Assembly: GCA_016284575.1 (NCBI GenBank)
Contig: JAEEPD010000202.1
Coordinates: 1-41,504 of the forward strand
Source: Bacillota bacterium
GTDB taxonomy: Bacteria; Bacillota; Clostridia; Peptostreptococcales; Anaerovoracaceae
Direction: 5' to 3'
DNA length: 41,504 bases
In this document: piece by piece, positions 27,401-35,451 of the stretch
Numbering within the stretch: the stretch's first letter is position 1
Layout of the letters: the number at the start of each line of letters is the position of its first letter
Program-made: the position numbers and the translations under genes
Notes under the pieces: generated by a model
Told to the model about the DNA's origin: nothing
The model's input: the letters and a program-made list of their open reading frames with translations, nothing else
Databases searched by the model: none

Positions 27401-27539
27401 TTTTCCTCCTGCCCGATACTAAGCGGGCTGCAGCTTGCGCTTTGTTACTTTTATGCACTAAAATAATACAATCTATCAGTAAATAATACAAACGCATAAA
27501 TTTAGCGGATTAATGATTGATTGTAGTAAAAAGCAAAGT

Positions 27540-27567
27540 AAAACCCGGGGCTTTAGCTCCGGGTTTT
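27540..27567 (-). terminator. Terminator downstream of the pilus/sortase operon
   Basis: AAAACCCGGGGCTTTAGCTCCGGGTTTT hairpin ending in a T-tract on the minus strand. Confidence 0.75.
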
Positions 27568-27638
27568 CGTTTTGATCTTCAGAACCTGAGTTCCTGCATT
27601 GAACCTGTTTAATAAAGAATATTTTTCATCAGCACGCA

Positions 27639-28322
27639 TCACTCTGTTTTATCGCATCTGATGGCTGTTCTGTGGCTGCCGCCCGGGGTACAGGTGAAAA
27701 GTGTCAGGTCCCAGTCGCCGAGCACATCAGTCATGTATTCTATTTCGTGAGACTCGAGGGTCTCGATCTTGCTTACCTTGTATTTGTAGTGGGTCCCGTC
27801 CACACTGCGGAAGTCGACGTCTGTACCGATGGCGGCATTGCGCAGAGGGCCGAAGTGGTTGCTGTAGTTGTGTGCGCAGATGACCAGATCCCCGCTCTTG
27901 TAGCTTCCGCTGTAGCGGCAGGGAGCGGTCTTGAGCTTGTCGTAGTCCCAGTTCTCCATAACAGGAAGAGATAGGCCGTAGGCGTCCACATCAAGGATGC
28001 CGATGTAGCGGTCTCCGTCCAGCAGGCAGATATCCATGGGTAGAAACTCCGCAGGGAGGTCCGGGTCCACGGGGAAGATCTCGTTTCCGATCAGCTGCTG
28101 GCTGTCATCTCCCGTCTGAACATAGACGCCGGCGTCGACGGTCTGGCTTACAGCCTGCCCGCTGTTGATGCGGGACGCCAGCTCGTTTCGCACAGTCAGG
28201 GAAGCCGTGCCTGCGCGGCGGTCCTCGTTCACGTTATGGACGACCAGTGTCAGGGCTGCAAGGATGAGCAGCAGGCCTATGGCAAGTATTGAATTTCCGA
28301 CAATACGTCTTGTCTTATTCAT
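27639..28322 (-). CDS. Sortase (second sortase of the pilus locus)
   Basis: N-terminal TM; VICAHNYSNHFGPL (His), LTLFTCTPGGSHRTAIRC (Cys, Arg). Confidence 0.88.
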   Translation of the reverse strand: MNKTRRIVGNSILAIGLLLILAALTLVVHNVNEDRRAGTASLTVRNELASRINSGQAVSQTVDAGVYVQTGDDSQQLIGNEIFPVDPDLPAEFLPMDICLLDGDRYIGILDVDAYGLSLPVMENWDYDKLKTAPCRYSGSYKSGDLVICAHNYSNHFGPLRNAAIGTDVDFRSVDGTHYKYKVSKIETLESHEIEYMTDVLGDWDLTLFTCTPGGSHRTAIRCDKTE

Positions 28323-29745
28323 TCTCTTTCTTCTTTCTTCTGAGCAGGAGTCCGAAAATGCTCAGGACTGTGCCGCTGCCCGCAAGAACAGGTACGGGCC
28401 ACCAGAGCTGGCCGGTCTGGGGCAGATGGGCCAGGGGGTTGCCGTTTTCATCGAGGTCCTCGTCCTCATCTACCTCTTCACCGTCATCTCCGGGGGTGCT
28501 GCTGCCGGGATCGGGACCGCCGTGTTCGGAATCATCGCTGTCTTCACTTCCCGGATCCTCGCCTCCGCCGATACCGGGATCGGTGGTAATGCTTTCAGGA
28601 GTGGTTGGAGTCTCGCCGCCGTCCAGCACATTCACGAATTCCATGATGCTGGCGCGGACGTTGTCAGAGCGGATGTAGCTCACGCTGAGGACTATCTCTC
28701 CATCCTTGGCGCGGACCGCCACATTCATTGTGTATGTTTTGGTTTCGTATTCGAATTTGGGATTGGTGCCGACATTCTCGGAAATGATGTAGCTGTAATC
28801 CTTATCCACATCCTCCAGGCCGAACTGCATCCAGCCGAACTCGACTTCGCCCTCGCCCGTAATGCTGGCCTCCATGGTGGAGCCTCGCGTTCCGTTGGGC
28901 ATGGGAGCATCAGCCTGAAGCGGCTTCATGGTGAAGACGAACACATCGCTTCCGGAGTAGGGCTTGCCGCTCTTGTCGATGATCTTCTTTCGGATGGGCG
29001 GATCCAGCTCTGCCTTGGGAGCGGGCTTGGGATTTTCTATTTTTGTGTTGGTTACAGTGTAGCGAAGTCCTGTGCTGCTTACCGAAGCCGTGTAGCCTTC
29101 GACAGGCTCCTCCGATACATTGTATGTGTATCCGGCATCCAGACCGCTGAAGGTATGTCTCCAGCCGCCTGCTGCAGTAAGAACCGCGGAATCGATCAGA
29201 CTGCCGTTCTTAAACAGATTGACTGTGATGGAGGGAGGAAGCGTATCCTCGGGGGAGACACCTGACCATACTTTACTTACATATACTTTTACGGTCTCCG
29301 GGTCCGGGTCCGGAGCGGGGGTAAAGACGTTGCTGAAATCGATATCGTCATATTTGGTCAGATCGCCGGGCTTGTAATACCCCAGATTGAAGGCCAGCTT
29401 GCCCATGACATCTTTGTAGATGTAGACTCTTGCGGTATAGATCATCCGGTCATAGGCGACTGTCGCAGTATCGGCATTCTCGACCTTGATGGTGAAATCA
29501 TAGACGCCTTCTGCGGTAAAGGTCCTTGTAAAGCTTTGCGCAGTCCCGGGAACCAGATCCAGTGTATCGAGAAGAGTATCCGTTGCATCATCTGTTAATG
29601 ACACTCTGCAGCCTACTCCGCTGCAGCTTACCGGCATATTTACATCTATGCTGCCTGCGCCATAGACCGGCCATGCGGAAAAGACCGTCAACAGCAGGCT
29701 AAGTGCCCAGATCAGGCTTGTTCGTCTAATTATCTTGTTTTTCAT
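28315..29745 (-). CDS. LPXTG-anchored surface protein / putative minor or basal pilin with Cna_B and Spy0128-like domains
   Basis: Signal peptide; VKVYVSKVWSGVSPEDTLPPSITVNLFKNG...GLDAGYTYNVSEEPVEGY (Cna_B); acidic stalk; LPQTG-hydrophobic-RRKKKENE. Confidence 0.88.
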   Translation of the reverse strand: MKNKIIRRTSLIWALSLLLTVFSAWPVYGAGSIDVNMPVSCSGVGCRVSLTDDATDTLLDTLDLVPGTAQSFTRTFTAEGVYDFTIKVENADTATVAYDRMIYTARVYIYKDVMGKLAFNLGYYKPGDLTKYDDIDFSNVFTPAPDPDPETVKVYVSKVWSGVSPEDTLPPSITVNLFKNGSLIDSAVLTAAGGWRHTFSGLDAGYTYNVSEEPVEGYTASVSSTGLRYTVTNTKIENPKPAPKAELDPPIRKKIIDKSGKPYSGSDVFVFTMKPLQADAPMPNGTRGSTMEASITGEGEVEFGWMQFGLEDVDKDYSYIISENVGTNPKFEYETKTYTMNVAVRAKDGEIVLSVSYIRSDNVRASIMEFVNVLDGGETPTTPESITTDPGIGGGEDPGSEDSDDSEHGGPDPGSSTPGDDGEEVDEDEDLDENGNPLAHLPQTGQLWWPVPVLAGSGTVLSIFGLLLRRKKKENE

Positions 29746-30466
29746 TGCTTCCCGTATCCTCCGTTTTGAGGGTTATGGTGCCTATTACCAGAAGTCTGTC
29801 GTTCATGCCTTCACCGTAGCACGTGGACAGAGCCAACAGAGGCAGATCTGCTTCCGGTTCTTCGTATATAAGGGCATTATCCTGAAGATAAGCCAGAACT
29901 TTCGATTTTGATGTCTTTTTTACATTGAACAGCACAGGATCCATTCCATCGCCCTTCGTTACAGCAAAGAGCCTGTAATCAAATACCTGCGATTCGGATG
30001 TTAATGTTCCTGTCTTGTGTGCTTCATAGTAATCTTTGGACAAATATTCCTCCAGCGAGCCGAACATCTTGCCGTATTCCATGTGATGTCCGTAAACCAA
30101 AGAATATTCGTCGGAAAAATCCTTTGCGTTGCCCGCATCCAGAAAGATGCTGCCGCTAAGGGAGAAGTCTCCATAAGGGTCTATATTGAGGAACTCAAAA
30201 TTGTCCTCCCCCTGCATCAGCGGATAGTCGATGTTCGTACCATCCAGCGCTATCCAGCCTGCCTGCTTGTCTGTGATCTTCTTTTCGGGAGCCAGGGGTA
30301 TGTCCAGCTCCGGTTTATAGTATAGAAGGGATTTGTCGGACGCATGCTGATAGAGATACGCATTGTCCAGTACCGAATATGTACCGATGAACATCATGAG
30401 CAGGCAAACCAGCACTAATGCCAGATCTATGATTCTGTCTATAAGTCTTATGATGCTGCCTGCCAT
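29726..30466 (-). CDS. Class B-like sortase (pilus polymerising candidate)
   Basis: SLVYGHHMEYGKMFGSLEEYL (His), LLALSTCYGEGMNDRLLVIGTI (Cys, Arg); start re-set to Met at 30466. Confidence 0.9.
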   Translation of the reverse strand: MAGSIIRLIDRIIDLALVLVCLLMMFIGTYSVLDNAYLYQHASDKSLLYYKPELDIPLAPEKKITDKQAGWIALDGTNIDYPLMQGEDNFEFLNIDPYGDFSLSGSIFLDAGNAKDFSDEYSLVYGHHMEYGKMFGSLEEYLSKDYYEAHKTGTLTSESQVFDYRLFAVTKGDGMDPVLFNVKKTSKSKVLAYLQDNALIYEEPEADLPLLALSTCYGEGMNDRLLVIGTITLKTEDTGSNEKQDN

Positions 30467-30567
30467 TGTCGTCCTAAAATACCTTAATGAAATTGCAGTC
30501 CGGGCGCCCTGCCCTGCTGCGGGTCTTAGCTGCACTCAGGGAAACTCAGGCCTTAAGTGCTGCATCC

Positions 30568-30598
30568 CGGCGGAGAGAGGACCAGCCCCTCTCCGCCG
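30568..30598 (-). promoter_or_regulatory. GC-rich intercistronic hairpin between pilin and sortase genes
   Basis: CGGCGGAGAG(A)GG / CCCTCTCCGCCG stem, no T-tract. Confidence 0.5.
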
Positions 30599-30687
30599 TA
30601 ATAAATATCGCTCTTCGTCTGTTGATCTGCGGTCCTGGATGTTTGTTTATTCAGCAAGCTTCAGGACCCAAAGCACTGATTTTCTGC

Positions 30688-31800
30688 TTAATGCTGCTTT
30701 CTCTTCCTGGAGGCAAGCATGATCAGCAGACCTGCGCCGCCAATGGTGATGACGGCAATGGCAGGAGCAACTGAGAGAAGTACACCGGTGGGTACGGTAG
30801 CATCCTTGGTGTTTCTGAATAATACTTCTACAGCAGATTCACCGATACTGTGATTTCCTGTAGTCAATCCGGACACATAGTCTCCCTCACCGACGATCTT
30901 GTACTCGGAAGTATACCCAGGCTCTTCTGTTTCTGTAACATTATAGGTTGCGCCCTGAATAAGCTTGATAGAAACATCTTCATCATCCTTCAGCCAGAAC
31001 ACAACTGAAGCAGTGCCATCTGCTCCAATAGTGACAGAAGTCGGATTCGCATAGTTTGCAGGCTCACCAAAGAGGGTGGTTGCAGGGGTTCCGGGGCCAC
31101 CGGCAGTATTAACAGGTAGCGTATTGCCTGCGACTGCACTCATGCCTGAAAGATTAACAGTAAACATAAAGTACTGATCTTTTGATCCAAGAGCTCCGCG
31201 GACAAGCTTTTCGATCGTCAGCTGCGGCTCTTTTGCAGGATAGTTATCAACGATAGAGTTTATTTTTGTTGTTGAAGACAGACTTTCACTCAATCCGTAA
31301 GAGATCTCCAGATTACCACTGTTATCAACAACTCTGACCACCAGATAAAGTGTCTTTTTCTCATTTGATACCTTAGGATCTCCTGTAGCACCTGCACCGG
31401 AGGCCACTTTTTCTACTGTCCAGTAATAGATTCCCGGCTGGGTAAATGACAGAGAAGAAAGATCGATAGAAAAATCCTTCTTCAGCTTTCCATCAGCGGG
31501 CAGGGTGTCAGTAGGACCAAAAGATAATGTAGCCAAAGATGTTCCTGTAGGGAACTTTGACACATCAATGGCTCCGGCGTAAAAATAATCTACTCCGCCG
31601 TTTGAGTAGCCTGTCATATTTGATGTTGTTTTGAGCTCATAAGTAACGTTTGGTATAACGGAGCCCGCAACATGCAGCTCCTCTTGTACTGTTACAGTAC
31701 CGCCTGTAACTGCGGTGTACGCGCTTGCCGGCACAGCGCTCAGCGCGAGCAGCAGCATTGCCACAAGCACGCTTGCAAGCCTTCTTGTCTTGTTTTTCAT
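30688..31800 (-). CDS. FctA/Spy0128-like major pilin with VPTG sorting signal
   Basis: MKNKTRRLASVLVAMLLLALSAVPASAYT signal peptide; GIYYWTVEKV...KKTLYLVVRVVDN; C-terminal TVPTGVLLSVAPAIAVITIGGAGLLIMLASRKRKQH. Confidence 0.88.
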   Translation of the reverse strand: MKNKTRRLASVLVAMLLLALSAVPASAYTAVTGGTVTVQEELHVAGSVIPNVTYELKTTSNMTGYSNGGVDYFYAGAIDVSKFPTGTSLATLSFGPTDTLPADGKLKKDFSIDLSSLSFTQPGIYYWTVEKVASGAGATGDPKVSNEKKTLYLVVRVVDNSGNLEISYGLSESLSSTTKINSIVDNYPAKEPQLTIEKLVRGALGSKDQYFMFTVNLSGMSAVAGNTLPVNTAGGPGTPATTLFGEPANYANPTSVTIGADGTASVVFWLKDDEDVSIKLIQGATYNVTETEEPGYTSEYKIVGEGDYVSGLTTGNHSIGESAVEVLFRNTKDATVPTGVLLSVAPAIAVITIGGAGLLIMLASRKRKQH

Positions 31801-32160
31801 GTTTTCCTCCTGTTGATTGAAGAGCAATAGAGTTTCTATGTTCTAAATCCGCTGTTGACGGATGATTAGACAGCTATTGGCGGACATTTGTGCTTGTCCG
31901 CCGGTCGTTCATGGTATTAATTTCGAAAAAATAGCGATAGTGATCCTACTAGTGGTCGGGCTGATGAGAGCGGGGCCGCTAGTATAAGATACTAACGCCA
32001 ATTATCCCTGTTTGGGTATGGTTGATGTATAAGTGGTTAACCTTTCGTAATCACTCCTGTTATTGTATTGGAGCTTCATGATATCGCGGAAATGAATCCT
32101 CTTCATAAAATTCGCTTTTCCTACGGGCAAATTCTACCATGTTGATAGGTAGAACGCAAT

Positions 32161-32193
32161 ATGTGTTTTTAACCATTTCGGTTAAAAAACATA
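32161..32193. repeat. AT-rich palindrome in the sipA-pilin intergenic region
   Basis: ATGTGTTTTTAACC-ATTTC-GGTTAAAAAACAT, one mismatch. Confidence 0.5.
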
Positions 32194-32347
32194 TATTTCT
32201 ACTATATTAGTCCTGTGTCTATGATGTTTCGTGGATAATAAGGTTTTTTTTTCACATTTTCTTCTGCTGCATTATCGCGTTAAACTGCTAACACGTTGAA
32301 ATTTCTGAAGCTGAAGACTATGCAGCCTGGGTGCGAAAACCCGTTTG

Positions 32348-33103
32348 CTACAGTCCCCGCCGCCGGATTATGTAGACGGCTTTACCCTTGACATCGTCGG
32401 TACTGATCTCGCCGAAGATGCGGCTGTCGCTGCCGTTTGTGCGAAAATCATCAAGCAGGAATAGGCCGCCCTCCCCGACGACATAGGGGTATTCCACCGA
32501 GGAATCTTCTGCCGGCTGAGTGAGGTAAAAGACCGTTTCGTTTGGAATATAATTGTCCACGACCAGCTGGCCTTCCTGAGTTATGACCACAGTGCTGCCG
32601 CCCTTGGCCACGATGCGGGAGATGCGGTTTTTGCCGCTGATGGGGTCCTGATAGAGCACGATGTCACCCACCCGGCAGGGCTCCAGCCTGTAGGTTATGA
32701 CCAGGTCTCCGTCCATGACGAAGGGGTACATGTGATTGCCGTGGTTGAGGTGCACGCCCAGGACGAATCTGCCCACGAGGAACACGGCAAGGGCGATGAC
32801 TGCGATCTTTATAAGCAGGTGAAGAAGCTCCTGCCCTACGCTGCTGCCCCCCTGTTTCGAAGCGGAGCGTTTTGCCTGATTTCCGGAGGCCGAGTGTCTG
32901 CCGGCGGAGCGGCCGGACCTGGACTTTACAGGAACTTCGGCGGAGGTTTTGCCTGCCGCAGAGCTTTGGGGCACGTCAGCGGGTTCCTTCTGGCCTGCCT
33001 TGAGTTCTTCGGGCATGTCAGCCGGAGCCGGCTGTTTTTCTCTTATTGTAACAAGGACTTCTTCTGTCCCTTTATTTTCAGTTGTTATGTTCTTATCTTC
33101 CAT
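32348..33103 (-). CDS. Signal-peptidase-I-like protein (SipA-like), catalytic residues absent
   Basis: VHLNHGNHMYPFVMDGDLV (Ser box without Ser), NRISRIVAKGG (Lys box without Lys), LFLLDDFRTNGSDSR. Confidence 0.85.
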   Translation of the reverse strand: MEDKNITTENKGTEEVLVTIREKQPAPADMPEELKAGQKEPADVPQSSAAGKTSAEVPVKSRSGRSAGRHSASGNQAKRSASKQGGSSVGQELLHLLIKIAVIALAVFLVGRFVLGVHLNHGNHMYPFVMDGDLVITYRLEPCRVGDIVLYQDPISGKNRISRIVAKGGSTVVITQEGQLVVDNYIPNETVFYLTQPAEDSSVEYPYVVGEGGLFLLDDFRTNGSDSRIFGEISTDDVKGKAVYIIRRRGL

Positions 33104-33193
33104 GGTGGTCCTTTTCGGTGATTCGCAGAGAATGCATTTTACCAGCAGGCGGCGATGATTGCAACAGGTTAATCCGAGGCGCCGCCCCAGCGC

Positions 33194-33952
33194 TTACGCT
33201 TCGTTGAACACTGTGATATAGGCCGAGACCGGGTTCGGGCTGAGCATGGTCCATCTCGGAGCCGGGTCCAGAGTGTAGCCGTCCCGCACCTGCCAGAAGC
33301 GGAATGACTTGCCGGAGCCGGTCATTTTAAACTCGGCGCTGCCGCAGCAGACCACGCTGTGATTGAAATAGCCCCCCGCATCTGAGTACCAGATGTTCAG
33401 AAGGAAGGGCCTGCCGGCAGCCAGCTCCCTGAGGCCGCGGCTGCGGGAGAAGCTGTTGACGGCGATGAGAGGGAGGCTGAGGCTCCGGATGCAGAGCCTG
33501 GAAAAGAAAGTATAGTCGATGTTGTCCAGGGTGAAGTCTCCAAGGGAGGGCGCCGGATCCAGCTTTTCCCGGAAGATCTGCATGATGCGGGGCGCCAGGG
33601 CTTCTGCGGTGACGTTGCCCGGGGCGGGCCTTGAGCTGCCAGCGCTCAGGGCAGAGCCTGCGGTGACGGCGCTCGGAGCAGAGCCTGCGGTGATGGCGAC
33701 CGGACCGGACTCTGAGCTGCTGGCCAGTCCTGCCGCGCCGCCCTCCCGCGCCTGAAGCCGGTTCATGTGAAAAGCCAGCATCGAGGATATCCCATACAGG
33801 GCGCAGGCGTTGGTCTCGAAAATGTAGTAAGGCGGAACCCTGTCCGCCAGCGATACCTGCGATTGCAGTTCAAAGGAGCGTCCCGGGTACTTAGCCTCCA
33901 GGAAGCTTACAGGGTCCTCTATTCTGTTTGCCGGCGTATCTCTGAACAGCAA
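33194..33952 (-). CDS. Papain/C39-like cysteine peptidase-fold protein
   Basis: FETNACALYGISSMLAFHMN (Cys), GGYFNHSVVCCG (His), FWQVRDGYTLD (Asp); no signal peptide; AGSAPSAVTAGSALSAGSS repeat insert. Confidence 0.6.
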   Translation of the reverse strand: MLFRDTPANRIEDPVSFLEAKYPGRSFELQSQVSLADRVPPYYIFETNACALYGISSMLAFHMNRLQAREGGAAGLASSSESGPVAITAGSAPSAVTAGSALSAGSSRPAPGNVTAEALAPRIMQIFREKLDPAPSLGDFTLDNIDYTFFSRLCIRSLSLPLIAVNSFSRSRGLRELAAGRPFLLNIWYSDAGGYFNHSVVCCGSAEFKMTGSGKSFRFWQVRDGYTLDPAPRWTMLSPNPVSAYITVFNEA

Positions 33953-34041
33953 TTACATTCCTTCCGGACGCGGCACATCCGCTGTCGCTACTTTATGTAT
34001 TATAGCAGAAAGGTCCTCGGTTGCCAAAGTAAGTTGAAGCA

Positions 34042-34845
34042 CTACAGCAAATAGTACTCGGCGACCTGTTTAATCTTTCCGCTCGTGAGCGGCTGCTGCT
34101 GATTTTCAAGCGTAATGATCAGTCCCTTCCCGGGGAAAAGCCCGTCCCTGGCATATCGATCCATTTTGTACATAAATGAATTCTGTACATACTCCGGGTC
34201 ATCCATACGGCCGAAATGCTCCCAGTAATAGATTTCGCCGGAGCGGCTGATAACTGTAAAGTCCGGGGTCGAGCTTCCGGTGGAGTAATTGAAGTAATAT
34301 GCCTGCTCATATGTGTAATACAGGCCATGCTCGTAAAGAAAATCCGCAATGAGAAGCTCGGACTTGGAGCGTACGAATTCACCCCGCCTTGTCTGAAAAA
34401 GGAGACCCTCCTGGTGGGAGGAAAAGCCCTGCGGTGCGGGCGTATCCCAGGTATCATCTGCCCAGACATCTATCTCTGAAAGAGGTCCGAGCAGCCGCCT
34501 TCGGCCCGGGCTGAGAGAGCGATACGCATCAGTGAGGGCTTCAGGTTTATATTGATTCAGGAAACGGTGGATCGCATTGCGTTCCTCTTTAGCCAGTCGG
34601 AGCGTTTTTTCTGCGTAGTCTTTTTCCGCCAGACGCGCGGCTAAGGCTTCATCGCTGCTCCGGATGTATTTGGAGACGGTTTTCCCGTCTTTGTTTCTTC
34701 GGAGTTTATAGTAATGCCAGCTGCCGTTTTTAATCTGTCTGCATCTTAATGCACCGCCCGGGGCTTTTCTTATGATTCCGCTGCAGATCTGGATGACAGT
34801 ATTCAGCTGCGCCTCTCTGCGTAGAAGATCATCTCTGATTTTCAT
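34042..34845 (-). CDS. PD-(D/E)XK-like nuclease-fold protein
   Basis: VRSKSELLIADFLYEHGLYYTYEQ...TPDFTVISRSGEIYYWEHFGRMDD. Confidence 0.65.
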   Translation of the reverse strand: MKIRDDLLRREAQLNTVIQICSGIIRKAPGGALRCRQIKNGSWHYYKLRRNKDGKTVSKYIRSSDEALAARLAEKDYAEKTLRLAKEERNAIHRFLNQYKPEALTDAYRSLSPGRRRLLGPLSEIDVWADDTWDTPAPQGFSSHQEGLLFQTRRGEFVRSKSELLIADFLYEHGLYYTYEQAYYFNYSTGSSTPDFTVISRSGEIYYWEHFGRMDDPEYVQNSFMYKMDRYARDGLFPGKGLIITLENQQQPLTSGKIKQVAEYYLL

Positions 34846-35451
34846 AATTTATCTTTCCTTTACATTTATTGCTATTATCCGGCGGGTCAATGATACTTGA
34901 TTATGTATTTAATGTCAATATTTACTTTTAATGCGCGTTGTTGAACTCAGTTCATTTAGGTGCTTCGAAAATTGATAGTATCAGATTTTCGATTTTCCGT
35001 TTTTTGTACCATGTAAAACCGCAATTTTTTGGGAAACATAAGTCTATTGATGGTACGGGATATGTGAATTCACAGTTGTTGTTCTATTTTCGATACATAT
35101 TTTTACATTTAACCCCACCTTTTGCTGGCATAGATCTTCAACCGAGTCTTTTTCATGGTACAAAATATCAACTTCACCTTTCTGGTTCCATCATTTTCGG
35201 AAGGACCTTTTCTGAAAGGCATTGGACCCTTGATTCGGCACGTTTACAACGGCATTTATAGGATTTGCGGGGAATTGGGACTATTTCGAGAAATTTGGGG
35301 CGAGGTGCAAGGCTTGACGGCCGGCCAAAAGCGGAGGACGCACTACAAGGACATTTTTTAGTACCGTTTGAGTTTGGCAAAGGCTTTTGGATAGGGTACA
35401 ATGGTGAGGAAAAGGAAAAGTATTCAGGATAGAACCTGCGGGAGATCATAT

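Noticed and set aside
31965-32000. CTGATGAGAGCGGGGCCGCT resembles a hammerhead ribozyme core (CUGAUGA)
   Set aside because: The required GAAA and flanking stems I/III are not present; only the 7-mer matches
31980-32045. Possible integron attC-like site (ACTAACGCC...GTTAACC)
   Set aside because: R'/R'' box consensus and pairing not satisfied, no integrase nearby
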